Shown: positions 12,556 to 24,330, counted from the stretch's first letter. The stretch is 64,000 bases of DNA from Aristolochia californica (GCA_029961685.1 JARWKL010000009.1:11303758-11367757); one strand, 5' to 3'. A program made the numbers and translations. The notes: a model not told the origin generated them from the letters alone.

Positions 12556-13635
12556 CTGTTTTGCAAAACATTCAACAGAAGAAGACCAGTTAATGTGATG
12601 GCAGAGAGCAGAAACTGCATCGCAGCTAGTATTTCCCTTGATAAGATTTCTATGCGTCATTTTTTTATACAATTAAAACAGCAATGCAGCTAATTCAGAG
12701 CATCAACCACAGCAAGGCAAGGCCACTTTCAACGCATAAGATGGAAAATGGAAATAAAGTATTGGATCTTTACCACTAATGATGTCGATCGTCACCATAC
12801 TGAAGGACTCTCTCTAAGGAGGATGAGGTTGATAGTAGAGATACAGGGGAAACTGGAATCAGAAACTATTGTACACGAGAAAAAACAGAGCCACGGAAAC
12901 AAATCCATATGAAAATGTTTCCCACTCATTTTTTGATAAACACAAACAGACGAAGAAAATAAAAAAAATGAAATCACAAAGACTTTCCAAAGATTAACAG
13001 AAAATGAAATATAAATACCGCCACAATGAATCGAAAACAGAATTAAAACCATACAAATTTTTGCAATCCTGGAACCATTTTCTTGTAAACACAAAACAAA
13101 CAAACGTTGAAAATGAAAAATAAAAATAAAATCACAAAGACGTCCTAACATTAACAGAAAATGAAATATAATGGCTGCAATACAAAATGGCGGTCTGGGA
13201 ATAATGAGAAGAGAAAGAATTTTTGTTAATGCCACAATGAATCGAAAAGAGAACTAAAACCATAAAAAAAAATCTCCAAATGAATATGCAATCGCGGAAC
13301 CATTTTCTGATAAACACGAACAGACAAAGAAAATGAAAAAATAAAATAAAATCACAAAGACGTCCAAACATTAATAGAAAATGGCACGACGCAGGGATAC
13401 CGTAGAAGAAGAAAGAAGAAGAGAAAGAATTTGTGTTACTGCTACAACGAATCGAAAAGATAATTAAAACCATAAATATTTTCTAATAAATAATAAAATC
13501 CTGGGAAAGAAATCAAAGAAGTCGAAGAAGGCAAACAAAGAAACAAGGTTAAGGTTAGAGGGAAAGAACTAACATATTGTTGTTTCAATCCGCAGACCAC
13601 CGTTGTTGCGGATGAGAGTGAGCTCCGACGAAGAT

Positions 13636-14109
13636 ATGGAGGACTGCCATTTTATACGATAAGATCCTATACATCATTTGCAGCAAGCTAGGAGTTCATA
13701 ATGCTCTCTCATCCCCAGTTTGAGGGGAAGTGTTGGAAGATGGGTCCAAACCCATAAGACATGGAGCCACCATGATCACACGAGCTGGTGGGACCCACCA
13801 TGATAACGTGAGGTGGCATGATGAGTCCTACACAATAAGAAGTCTTACAGAACCAAAATTATTATGGAAGCAGGTCTCATAGAAGAGTTTCAGTTTAAAG
13901 GTGTTTAAGTCATGTTAGTTTTCTTTTTATATTGATTTATTTAATTATGTTAGGACTTATCTTTAAGTGTTAGAGTTCGGGTGTAATTGGGACAAAGGTA
14001 TAGTTTAATTGTAATTGGACTCTACTACCTTCCTATATTATAAATAGAGGTTCATGTATTCTGATTACAACAAATCAATGAAGTATTTATCTTTTCCTTA
14101 AATTCAACA
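13636..14109 (+). mobile_element. 3' end of a Ty1-copia element (3' UTR plus LTR)
   Basis: A 3' leader with polypurine tract TTTGAGGGGAAG (13719-13730) is followed by an LTR from 13731 (TGTTGGAAGATGGGTCC) to 14109 (AATTCAACA), about 379 bp with TG..CA ends. A related LTR with an intact primer-binding site lies at 59889-60255. The body and 5' LTR are absent, so this is a truncated remnant. Its 3' UTR resembles, in inverted orientation, the sequence at 14783-14870 of the neighbouring minus-strand element. Confidence 0.8.
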
Positions 14110-14378
14110 GTTATATAAAAAGGATATTATAAAATATTTTTCAGCTCAATATCTATTAGTAATATCAAAATAATATTAATTTATTAACTTAATATATAAA
14201 AATTAAAATATTCAAACAAATACTTACTTTTATAATATAAAAAACTTAATGCAATTATTATATTAAAAGAGTTTAAATTATCACACTTAAACTAACGTAT
14301 ATTCGCAGTTATATTTGTTTAAATTCATTACCCATTGTACTTTGCAAACAATGTACTAATAAAAATAAAAAATAACAT
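14110..14378. repeat. AT-rich Harbinger-like DNA (left part, inverted)
   Basis: Read on the minus strand this contains the motif ATATTATAAAAGTAAGTATTTG, shared with the interior of the AT-rich TIR elements. It appears contiguous with 18546-18680, the two parts being separated by the LTR element inserted at 14379-18545. Confidence 0.55.
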
Positions 14379-14782
14379 TGTTGATTTTCAGGACTCCATG
14401 AATTTATCTCATGGAGAAAAAGGAAAAGAAACCCATTGGGAGAAAACTGGAGGAAGAAGGCTTATGGAATTGATGATCCTAACCCTCCCCTTGAAGCTCT
14501 ATTTATAGATTTATGAACCTACTGTATTACAATAATACCCCTGAACTTAGGGTTTAGGGTTTAGGGTTTTAACCCTAGAACTTTAACTTAATTACAATAA
14601 TGCCATCTCTATGAAATGACTCTTTATTTACATCATGCCATCATTGTATATGGGCCTATGGGCCTTTTCCTTGATCTGTGGGCCTTAAGCCCATCTTCTA
14701 TATTTCTTGGTTGCATGTCTCCCTTGGTCTTATGGGCTTGGGCCTTCCTTGGTCGTGTGGGCTTGGGCCCTATCTTCCAACA
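14379..14782 (-). repeat. 3' LTR of the minus-strand element
   Basis: This 404-bp LTR contains two to three tandem TTTAGGG units near 14548-14570 followed by their inverse AACCCTAG. The right LTR has a shorter version. They are internal LTR sequence, not a telomere. Confidence 0.85.
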
Positions 14783-17064
14783 CTCCCCCTCAAGCTGGGG
14801 GTGAGAACAGTATGAATTCCCAGCTTGCTGCAAATGATGTATAATATCTTTGTATAAAATGGCACATTTTCCAATATGCCTTCATCTTCCAACACTCCCC
14901 CTCATGCTGGTTCTCTCGTTCATGAGGCCCAGTTGGCATAATATCAGTGAGAGTAAATCACTCCTAACCACTAAGACATTGCTCCATACTTCAGTCATAA
15001 CTCATGTTGGCTGTAGGACACACTTCGTCTTTTGTAGGTAGTGTGTCTATCGAAATTGCTCTGAAGTGTCCACCTCCACCACCGTGTCCCTCCACGGGAC
15101 AACAAGTCTCAAGTGGTAGAGTAATATATGATATTAATGGGGGAAAGTAACATAAATATAATTATAAGTTCCTCCATCATGGACTTCCTACTTCAAATAT
15201 TTTTTATATTTTTTACGGGGATGAAGTTCCTATAAAACAGAGTAAGCTCAGCCCAGGAACATCGTAACAGCAATCAAGAAGATAACCAACGCTGGAAGAG
15301 CTTCAATGGTTTCTGGACTTACAGAAGAAGAAACTAAAAATGAAAACGAACAGGGAATAGGTATTACACTAGATGTGATTTGTTGCTGAAGAACACCTCT
15401 ATTTATAGGTGATTTGTAGCACTGAATCGAGGAAGACAGCTGGGAGACAACTACGAAAATAATAGAAAGGAAGCTTCCTTTCTCTTCCGGTGCCGATGGA
15501 AGCCTCTATACCCTCTGTCCACTGCAACGGTCAGTACAGAGTCACCTCTATTTTTCGCTCCTTCCATTAATTCCCATTCACACTTGAGTCCTTTTAATTT
15601 TTCTTTCATGCTTACCCCGCCGCCAAGGGGGGCAGTCCCCTTGGACCCCCGTCGGGGCTGTCGCCCCGAACCCCGCCTTCGTTTTACAGTTTCTTCACAA
15701 ATAACCATTGCGGTCACAATTTGACCTCATCAGCGTCAAAGCCAGAACTGCTAACTAATTTACTCACTCTCGAGATTGGTGCTCCTCATAATTGGGGGCC
15801 AGTGAATACATTAGATTAGCAATAACTCGTGAGAGGTGGGCATTGACACACTAACAATTCCTCCATCATGGACTTCCAACCACAAATATTTTTTATCCTC
15901 TGTCATGAACTCCCAAACACAAATAATTTTGGTATTTTTTATTGGGATGAGGTTCCTCCGTCATAGACTCCCAACCACAAATAATTTTGATATTTTTGAC
16001 GGGGATATAGTTCCTCCGTCATGGACTCTCAATCAAAAATATTTTTTACGGGAACAAATAAATAATGGTATGAGGCTATCTCTTCTTCAATAATAAAGTC
16101 TCATCAAAAGAGACACAATAGCAGCAGGTGAAATGGGCTCGAGCCCATTTAACACAACCCAAAATAATCCTTGTAAAATGATCCATGAAATAATCCAATG
16201 CACATATCTGTTCTAAATAATATGCTGACCAAGGAATAATTTGTCAATGCTTCAAAAATAATAATCCAGTTAGAGAAAAAATTTACCGAGTCGCGCTGAA
16301 ATATTTATAAAACTTGGGCGTGTATACCGAGGCAGAAATAGGTGGCCCAAGTCAGGTTGACCTAGACCCAAGTTGACCCAAACTGAGTTGGTTTGAGATG
16401 ACTCGGTTTGAAACAGAAGTCACGCTCGGTTGGAAAGCTATTGGGTTAACTCGCCGGTTCGGGTTGTGGGATAGCTCATGCACTGAACCGGTGCTCAGAT
16501 AAAATTTCTTAACTTAAGAACCTTTATCGGGAAACAGTGCCTTCTTCCCCAATCGACCAGAGCGGCCAAAAACTTTCTTCGTCCGGAACCGGCAACAGCA
16601 AGACAGTGATGGCAGAGCAATGGCTGGAGATCCTTATGAATAGAGCAATATCGAATCAAGATCGGAAATAATCTTTCCAGAATAAAATAGCAGAGAAGAT
16701 GGACACACAGAGATTTCTTCGGTGTCTCTGGCTGTTTCTGCGGCGAAGAAAATAATCTAGCGAAGAACTTGTATAATCAACAAGATATGCTCTTTTTGGA
16801 ACTTTTTTGAGTTGTCTTCAAGCAGGTAAAATCAAATCAAGAGCTTCCCAAAATATATGATTGGTAAGATGACTGATTCGAGCTTACTGGTGCTTTCCGA
16901 AAAAATATTTCCAACAGAGAACCTGTTGGCTGGAAGATAATAAGCAACAACAAAATAATTCTGGATGGTGACTGTTGATTTCAAGGATGATATTACGGTT
17001 GCTGGAATGACAGTGGTGGAGATTTCTAGCAAGATTTTTCCATCTCTCGACGAGAAATGGAACC
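14783..17064. other. Interior of the minus-strand LTR element, non-coding
   Basis: No gag or pol domain can be recognised in any frame. A second CTTCCAACA/CTCCCCCTCATGC junction near 14884-14906 looks like another LTR/polypurine border, suggesting an internal rearrangement or nested remnant. A GC-rich block (about 15615-15680) contains near-palindromic GGGGCAGTCCCC-type sequence. An 88-codon minus-strand frame (15451-15717) crosses it but matches nothing I recognise. A self-complementary GGGCTCGAGCCC occurs near 16136. Confidence 0.6.
15858..16050. repeat. Short imperfect tandem repeats
   Basis: Units of roughly 55-65 bp begin TTCCTCC(A/G)TCATGGACTC and continue CCACAAATAATTTT..GACGGGGAT. 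About three are in tandem, and a further related copy lies near 15170-15225. They sit inside the minus-strand LTR element. Confidence 0.75.
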
Positions 17065-17408
17065 TGTTAATGATAGTTCTCACATACATTAGTGAGTATA
17101 AAAATCTTGCATTTATTAGTTGGCCGAAGAGGTTTCCTACGTGGCTAGTCATTTTGGGATAGGGCCTTCGACCCAATTTGATATGGTATCAGAGCAAGGT
17201 TCTCATATGTGGTCATCCACCCAAATTATCCACGTGCTACCATGTGAGGGTCTCTACCCAAATTATCCACATGCTATCACGTAAGGGGGAGTGTTAAGGA
17301 TAGTCCCACATACATTAGTGAGTATAAAAATCTTATATTTATTAGTTGGCAAAAAAGGTTTCCTAAGTGGCTAGTCATTTGGGATAGGGCCTTCGACCCA
17401 ATTTGACA
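17065..17408 (+). mobile_element. TRIM retrotransposon (344 bp), complete
   Basis: The 5' LTR is 17065-17183 and the 3' LTR 17292-17408, both about 118 bp and clearly homologous (TGTTAA..CATACATTAGTGAG..CAATTTGA(T/C)A). A primer-binding site TGGTATCAGAGC follows the 5' LTR directly (17184-17195). A purine tract AAGGGGGAG precedes the 3' LTR. The internal region is only about 108 bp and non-coding. Flanks GAACC and AAACC form an imperfect 5-bp target duplication. This is a terminal-repeat retrotransposon in miniature, nested in the minus-strand LTR element. Confidence 0.9.
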
Positions 17409-18116
17409 AAACCAAACTCGTCTTCTCCGGTGAAGGCAATAAACAGAGAGCATAGCTGGCGTTCAGGAGCCAGTAGAGTGTTGTCAATGAAGGAGAAGGC
17501 AGACGAAGACAATGCTAGCGCAGACCGTCAAAGAGCAGCAGTAACATCCGACAGCAGCATCACATGATCTATGGGACAGAGAGAAGACTGGCCTCATCAA
17601 AAAGATACCGTGAAGCTTCCTCTGGCTCTTGAGCTTGCCGCATGCCGAAAAGAAGCTATCTTCTTTTATAATATTTCCAATGAGAACAATAATGTGGCTA
17701 GTGCAATAACGAAGCCAACTAGATCCCTGCCTCTGATGGGTCGCCGGAGTTATTTGTAGAAGGATACTCTCCTGGTTGAGAGATGGGTCGGGTTGACAGG
17801 ACCAAGTTGCATTCATGTTAAAAAGCAAAGAAGGAACCCATATACTCTTGCCTTCGATCGATTGTCGTGTTGGGCTCTCGCTGTAAAGACGAGTCAACTC
17901 GGCTCAACATAGATACGAAAAAAAAGTGCGCAGAGAGAGAGAGAGAGAGTTGTGGTTGCCTCGAGCATACAAGCATGGTGGATGATACAATTTAACCATA
18001 AAAAAAAAACTGTCTAAGAATTAAAAGAGAGAAAAAAAAATTTCTAATCCTAAATGAAGGAGAATTAAACCTGAAAAACCATAGTAGGAATTCTGAAAAT
18101 CATAGGTCTGATACCA
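17409..18116. other. 5'-proximal interior of the minus-strand element
   Basis: Non-coding leader-like sequence. The minus-strand primer-binding site is at 18105-18116. Short frames (17484-17897 minus, 17571-17759 plus) match nothing I recognise. A short GA run lies at about 17933-17950. Confidence 0.5.
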
Positions 18117-18545
18117 TGTTGATTTTCAAGACTCCATGAATTTAGCTCATGAAGAAAAAGGGAAAGAAACCCATTGGGAGAAAACTAGATGAAGAAATCT
18201 TATGGAATTGATGATCCTAACCCTCCCCCTGGAGCTTTATTTATAGATTAATAAAACTACTGTATTACAATAATACCCCTGAACTTAGGGTTTAGGGTTT
18301 TAATCCTGAAACTTTAACTTAATTACATCAATGCCATCTCTATGAGATGACTCTTTATTTACCATCTTAACATCATTGTATGTGGGCCATGGGCCTTCTC
18401 CTTGATTTGTGGGCCTTGAGTCCGTCTTCTATATCTCTTGGTTGTATGGATCTTCCTTGGTCTTATGGGTTTGGGCACATCTTCTAACACACTTGGATGT
18501 GTGGGCCTTCCTAGGTCGTGTGGGCTTGGGCCCTATCTTTCAACA
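18117..18545 (-). repeat. 5' LTR of the minus-strand element
   Basis: This 429-bp LTR is homologous to 14379-14782 with many substitutions and a small insertion near 18475-18495, so the insertion is not recent. TG..CA ends are present. Confidence 0.85.
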
Positions 18546-18679
18546 AACACATATAACTCAATCACCTATTTAATATAAAAAAGCTATTACTGTACATACA
18601 AAATACAACCAAAAAAATATTTAATGCCATTAAAACATAATAGTCAATAATTTTTCCACATTTGAATTGCTAATACATT

Positions 18680-19125
18680 TCAAAAATATGATGCTCTTGT
18701 AGATTGTATTGCAGACTCCCTCTGAGTACTTATTTGAGTGTCCACATCATCCTTAAAATCATCACCACTGTCACTGTCTTCATTTTTAATTATATTGTTA
18801 TCTTCACAATGTTCTTCACCAAAATCATCACTTGAATCATGTTCTTCATCTTTAAATAAATCCATGGAATCCTCCATGGGTATATAATTATGCAATATAC
18901 AACAAGCAATCATAATTTTTACCTGGACATCAAAATCAAAAGGAGGAGCATCTTTCAATATCTTGAAATGAGCTTTTAAAGCCCCAAATATATGCTCGAT
19001 AGTATTCCGTTAAGATGAATGTCTTCGATTAAATACTTCTCTTTCATCTGTAGGAGTATTATCTCCAAATTCTTGCAAGTGATAACAAGTCCTTCAATAG
19101 GGTGCCAAAAACCCTAAGCCCTCTC
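18680..19125 (-). pseudogene. PIF/Harbinger transposase, C-terminal remnant
   Basis: Read on the minus strand, the sequence gives GFLAPY, then CYHLQEF, then an ERExFNxRHSS block ending in a stop codon where leucine is expected, then RNTIEHIFGALKAHFKIL and finally ACCILHNYI. These are the consecutive C-terminal motifs of plant PIF/Harbinger (DDE_Tnp_4) transposases. The open C-terminal part is 18680-18958 and ends in an acidic tail. Stops at the arginine of PYRGTRYHL and in the RHSSLRN motif are consistent with CpG decay. No catalytic N-terminal part is visible. The fragment lies beside an inverted G module and TIR end (19126-19575). Confidence 0.85.
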
Positions 19126-19575
19126 AATGCCCTTCCCAAAAAATGCTAGAAATCCAAATCTAGCGATACCCTCCACTAGTTTTGGGAAGGTACAGGTCCT
19201 CCCTTTCAGTGCTTATTTCTTGAGCCTAATGGACTAGCTATTTACATTTTCGGGTTCTTTCATACACCTTTCTTGTCACAAGGCAATATGGAATTTTATT
19301 TTTCAAATATTTGCACATCTTAAAAGAAAAGATTACCTCAGTATGAATATTTTTCTTAGAAATCATTCCAAGAAACTTCAAGGGGGGGGGGAGGTTAGTG
19401 TGTTTTCAAAGTGAAAGTGAAAGTGAAATTTTTTTGTGTTTGTATGCACAATGAAAAATATAGTGGAAAGTACAAAAGAAAATTATTAATAAAATATTCT
19501 AATAGATTTAAATTTTAACGGATATTTTTTATCTAAGTTTTCTAGTAATAAGTTAGGATGGATTTGCGCTACTGT
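19126..19575 (-). repeat. Inverted copy of module G plus TIR-element end
   Basis: This is the reverse complement of the sequence that flanks the right end of the TIR elements (compare 21290-21735). It includes the TIR with GTGAAAGTGAAAGTG repeats near 19400 and a G-run at 19383-19392. It is the only inverted copy in the window. Confidence 0.85.
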
Positions 19576-19600
19576 TCTGATAGGGGCACTCCCGACAGCG

Positions 19601-20236
19601 TATCAATTGGACAAAATTAGGTATGAATTGAAAGACCAATCTGTTGCGTTGAACTTGTGAGCGATCGTGGAGAGCATTCTAGAAGCCCATAGAGTTGGCA
19701 AAATTGATAATATCGTCAAACTGATACACCGTCGGGAATGCCTCTATCGGAACAGTAGTGCAAATTCTCTCTCTAGGTAACTTTGTATCCTTCTCCACCC
19801 TTTCGAATGCATAGTTCCATATCTTGGCCTCCCTTCCAATTTACAATTTTGGTGTTAGTAACGAGACAAAGAGAAACAACAAATTATATTTTAGGTCAAT
19901 AGGTGGAAGAAATTAGGATACCATCAATTGTAGTAAGCCAAAATTGGGTAGATGGTGGCGATTGTGGTGAGAGCATTCTAGAAATCCATAGAGTTGGAAA
20001 AATTGACCCACGGGCTCTTGAAGCCCATGAAAACCTTCCTCCTAGTTTATTTTTAATTTTTAAGTTTCTTATCTTATTTTGTTAATTGAAAAATCTAAAT
20101 AAAACTATCTTAATAAGGTCAAATCTATCATAGTATTTTATTAATAAACCCATCTTCTACTTTCCATTATATTTTCCATTGTGTACACTAACACAATAAA
20201 GTACTTTACTTTGTACTTTTCATTGAGCACACTAAC
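19601..20236. repeat. Rearranged module E and TIR-element flank
   Basis: Positions 19601-19660 are the inverse of 6290-6346, while the next segments are in direct orientation relative to 6346-6630. This shows a small inversion within the module. The same arrangement at 39494-39760 shows that it preceded the 9.7-kb duplication. A short frame at 19903-20085 (39796-39984 in the other copy) is not a recognisable gene. Confidence 0.7.
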
Positions 20237-21463
20237 ACCTCGTTAGTACACTCTAAAGTGAAAGTGAAAGTGGAAATGAATTACTTTCACTAGCAAAAAT
20301 AACCCAAAACATGTTAGTGTGCACTGTAAGTGGCGAGTGGCACTCATTCTTGAGAAAAAAAGGAGGGAAAGTGAAACCACTCCTCCCTAAGGCTAGTGAA
20401 TTAACTTTCACCCGCGCGCTCACTCACTCTTTCACTCTTCTTATGCTCATTTTGCCCTCTCACTTTTGCATTTGAAAATAATAAAATTAAATATTTATTT
20501 AAGTATTTTATTTATACATTTAATGAAATTAAAAAAGATAAATTTAATTAATTTAATTATTAATTTAAACAAGTTGAAATTTATCTTACGTTATAAATAG
20601 AATAGTTAAATAAAATTATATTATAAAAATTAAATCTAACAAAGTAATGTTAATATTTTTTGAAATTATTTATTTATTTAAAGCGAGTTAGTTGTTTTTA
20701 TTAATTTATAACTACTTAAAATTTATTTTATTTTAGCCAAATATAGCTATCTAAAATAAAAGTTAAATCTATTAGATGATTTTATAAAATAAAAAAATTT
20801 ATTTATATAAAATCTTTATTTTTATCATTATATTTAATGACTATTTTAAGAGTGAGAATTTAGATTTTGTAAAGTAACAATTTGATTAAAATTTGGATAA
20901 TATAAAAGTAAGGGTTTGTTTAATCATTTTATATATACTTAATTAAATAAATAGTATTAATTTATTTTTTAATTATTTAATACTTTAAAATAAATTATAT
21001 ATATTAGAGTTTATTTAAATAAAAATATAATAAAATTAAATTTTTAAAAGTATTTTTGAATAATAAAATACCATTTTTTTTTTTTACATAAATTTATAAA
21101 TTTTAATATTATATTTAATTAGTATTTCAAGAGTGAGAATTTAGATATTAAAAAGTAACAATTTGATTAATCATTTGGATATCATAAAAGTAAAATTTGT
21201 TTAAGTATTTTATTTATATATATATAATTAATTAAATAAATAAAGTTTAATTACTATTATTATTGATGAATTAAGAAGAGTTAAAATCTATCCTAACTTA
21301 TTAATAGAAAAGTTAGATAAAAAATATCCTATAAAATTTAAATATATTAGAGTATTTTATTAATAAATCTCTTAAGTACTTTCCACTAAACTTTGCATTG
21401 TGCATACTAACATAAAAAAATAATTCACTTTCACTTTAACTTTGAAAATGCACTTACCCCCCC
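20237..21463. mobile_element. AT-rich TIR element, copy 2
   Basis: Same family as 6859-8273 but shorter by internal deletions. The left end carries CGTTAGTACACTCTAAAG and GTGAAAG repeats, and the right end carries CACTTTAACTTTGAAAATG and a C-run. It is non-coding. Confidence 0.6.
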
Positions 21464-22324
21464 TTGAAGTTTCTAGGAATGATTTCTAGGGAAACTATTC
21501 GTACGAAAGTAATCTTTTCTTTTAAGATGTGCAAATATCTGAAAAAAGAAAATTCCATATTGCCTTGTGACAAGAAAGGTGTATGAAAGGACCTGAAAAT
21601 GTAAATAGCTAAAGGCCATTAGGCTCAAGAAATAAGCACTAAAAGGGAGGACCTATCCCTTCCCAAAACTGGTGGAGGATATCGCTGGATTTGGATTTCT
21701 AGAATTTTTTGGGAAGGGCATTGAGATGGCCTAGAGCATTATCTATATCATTTTTAGGAAGTTTTAATTTAACTTACTCAACAATTCCTTAGGTTGAAAG
21801 GTACCAAGACGGTGGTTTGGTGGACAAGAAGAGAAGAATTCCTTTGGTGAGTATTAGGAGGAAGTTTTGAAGGTTTCTAATACTATTCACTTAAATTGCA
21901 TTTCTCATTGTATCGAAGTTGGCATTGGGATGGAAAGGACTGAATGAGAAATGGAATATGTTTGATCACACAACTTCAGATTGGACGTTTTGATGGTTTC
22001 AAATTCTGGTCACATAAATTGTATCTTCTCACTGTATGGAAGTTGGAATTTGGATGAAAAGGATTGAATGAGAAATGGAATATGTAGCGCAATATCCATA
22101 AAGAGCAAGAGGTGAAAAAAAAATGACAAAAAACACTAACAAGACAAGTGTGAATAATAAACCATTCTTGTGCTTCTAAAACATCATTCCAATATCCAAA
22201 TTTCAATAAGTACTTCATCACACAATATAATAAAACTTATTATGATACATTAACCATCCTTTTAGAATGCTCAAATCATCGGTGTCAGATAAAAGAACTT
22301 CTAATGGATATAGTTGGAACACCG

Positions 22325-22645
22325 TGTTATGATATGTTAAAATGTATATTAAATGTAATTTATGTTCATAATTGATGTATAATTTGGGATATGTATATAG
22401 GGTTATTTGATTAGGCTTAATGGGGGGGGGGGGGGGGGGGGGAGGTGTGGTATTGTCTTGGGTCCATGGGCCATTTTGTAACAGGAAAACATAAAGGTTA
22501 AATACCTAATGAAAGAGAGAAAATCCCCAATGGAAACATTTTGATTAATATTTCGTCTGCTTTGTTTCGTCGTGAAACCAGAGAGCTACGCTCTCTCTTG
22601 TGGGTGTTTGGACTATTCTGTCAGTCCCTTGATTTTGATTTGTCA
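22325..22645 (+). repeat. 5' LTR of copia duplicate 1
   Basis: TGTTATGATATG to GATTTGTCA, 321 bp, containing a 21-bp G run at 22422-22442. It lacks clear promoter motifs that I could assign with confidence. Confidence 0.92.
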
Positions 22646-22657
22646 TGGTATCAGAGC
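22646..22657 (+). promoter_or_regulatory. Primer-binding site (initiator Met tRNA type)
   Basis: TGGTATCAGAGC immediately follows the 5' LTR, the usual plant copia primer-binding site complementary to the 3' end of initiator methionine tRNA. Confidence 0.92.
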
Positions 22658-23372
22658 TCTGAAGATTAACCGTCCGACGCATTTTTGTCCGACGACCTAT
22701 GTTGTTCGACGAGTTTTTTTTTGTTTTAGGCATTGATTTAGGGCATCGTTAGAAAAACTTGTCAGGTGGTTCCGTTGCCGGAAAAGCTACGGGGGTTCCG
22801 TTGCCAGGAAGATGGTTCTAGCCGGAAGAGGAAACGAAAGGAAGAGGATTCTTGCCGGAAGGGGAAACAAAAGGAAGAGGGTTCTTGCCAGAAGGGGAAA
22901 CGAAAGGGGTGGTTTTCGGGGGTTGTGGGAAAGCATTGTCCGAGCTCGGGAAAGTTGCGATTCCGTCGTCGGAAAAGCTCCATTGATGGTTTCGTTGTCG
23001 GAGAAGCTACAACGGGAAGGGGGTTCTAGTCAGGAAACTCGCCGAAAGGGGGAACGAAGGTATGATTTTTTTTTTCCCGCGCGTTCGATTCATTATTTGG
23101 CTTAAGGTCGTTATGCAATTTGCGAACCTTTGGGGGCCGATTTGAAATTTCTGAAAGTTTTGGGGGCCATTCTGGAATTTATGAAGGTGTGAGGGTGTTT
23201 TTCGAATTTCTAATAGTTTGGGGGTCTAATTCAAATTTTTGTTAACCTGGGGGCAAATCTTGGATTTATGCAAGTGTAGGGGTCTATTTGAAATTTCTGA
23301 AAAGTGGGGGTATGTTTTGAATTTCTTATCTTGCAGGGGTGCATTAGGAATTTTGCCAGATTCGATCTTATC
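22658..23372 (+). other. Leader of copia duplicate 1
   Basis: The untranslated leader contains GGAAACGAAAGG-type repeats (22800-23060) and unit repeats around GAATTTCT..GTGGGGGT (about 23110-23340). Open frames crossing the repeats in several registers are composition artefacts. Confidence 0.6.
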
Positions 23373-24330
23373 ATGTCAGCAGACAAGTCCAATTTCGCTC
23401 TATTCGGTTCACAGGCAAGAACTACGGTACTTGGGAATTTCAATTCCGGTTATTTGTTCAGGGAAGAGGTTTATGGGGTCATATTGATGGGAGTGATCTG
23501 GCACCTGGTGATGCTAACATATTGTCAAAATGGATCATCATGGATGCTAGAGTCATGACTTGGATACTTAGATCTCTTGAGCCTCCCTAATCCCAAATCT
23601 GAGGCCCTACAAAACTGCCGCAGATATGTGGAATTACCTCCACAAGGTTTATCGTCAAACCAGCATGGCCCGTCGATTTTAAGATGAATATGAACTTGCA
23701 AATTTCACCCAAGGCAGTCGTTCGATTGAAGAATATTTTTCGGGCTTCCAAAATCTATGGGCTGATTACACCGACATTGTTTACGAGGATATCCCTGCTG
23801 CTGCTCTCTCTGTTGTGCAAGATGTACATGACACCAGTAAACGGGTTCAATTTTTGATGAAGCTTCGTCCCGAGTTTGAGATTGCTCAATCACATCTGAT
23901 GAATCGTCATCCAGTGCCGTCCCTGGATACCTATTTGAGTGAACTTCTCTAGGAGGAGGAGCGCTTTACTACTCAGGCTGGCATGGAACCTCGTGTTTAG
24001 GCTGATCTCTCGGCTCCTGTAGCTTATGTAGCACAAGGAAGACCTAAGGGTCGGGACACCAGTTCTGTTCAGTGCTTCCACTACAAGGCTTATGGTCACT
24101 TTGTTCGGGACTGCCCCAAGAGGTCGGTTCTGTTCTGTAGCTACTGTAAGAAGTCGGGTCATCACATCACCGTTTGCCCTACACGACCTGAAAGGAGGAA
24201 GCCTACAACTTATCATGCATCCACCGATACATCTAGTTCTGCCACATTGCCGCCTGCCGTTTGAGTCCCTATCATTCCTGTTCCACCAGCACCTGCCAGT
24301 TCCACCACTCTCACTCCTGAAATGGCATAA
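23373..24330 (+). pseudogene. Copia Gag, broken
   Basis: The ATG at 23373 begins a copia-type Gag (UBN2-like), with YGTWEFQFRLFV visible after a frameshift, then SIEEYFSGFQNLWADY and MKLRPEFEIAQSHLMNRHP further on. Two CCHC zinc knuckles follow. The first (CFHYKAYGHFVRDC) has its second cysteine changed to tyrosine, and the second (CSYCKKSGHHITVC) is intact. At least two in-frame stops and one frameshift disrupt it. Confidence 0.85.

Larger units (their letters stand above)
14379..18545 (-). mobile_element. Minus-strand non-autonomous LTR retrotransposon (4.2 kb)
   Basis: Two similar TG..CA repeats bound the element: 14379-14782 (3' LTR on the minus strand) and 18117-18545 (5' LTR). A minus-strand primer-binding site TGGTATCAGACC lies at 18116-18105, next to the 5' LTR. 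A purine tract on the minus strand (AGCTTGAGGGGGAG) abuts the 3' LTR at 14783-14796. Flanks AACAT (14374-14378) and AACAC (18546-18550) are a plausible 5-bp target duplication with one mismatch. The interior lacks recognisable gag or pol, so this looks like a LARD-type element dependent on proteins from relatives. The LTRs are copia-like (TGTTGGAAGAT..). A TRIM is inserted at 17065-17408. Confidence 0.8.

Noticed and set aside
14546..14578. TTTAGGG tandem units, possible interstitial telomere
   Set aside because: Only two to three units, located inside an LTR and shared with the partner LTR at 18117-18545; internal LTR sequence.
15451..15717. 88-codon minus-strand frame in the LARD interior
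   Set aside because: Crosses a GC-rich near-palindromic block typical of LTR-element leaders; no domain.
22762..23105. Arg/Lys/Gly-rich frames in the copia leader (also 42617-42966)
   Set aside because: Overlapping frames on both strands through GGAAACGAAAGG-type repeats; untranslated leader composition.
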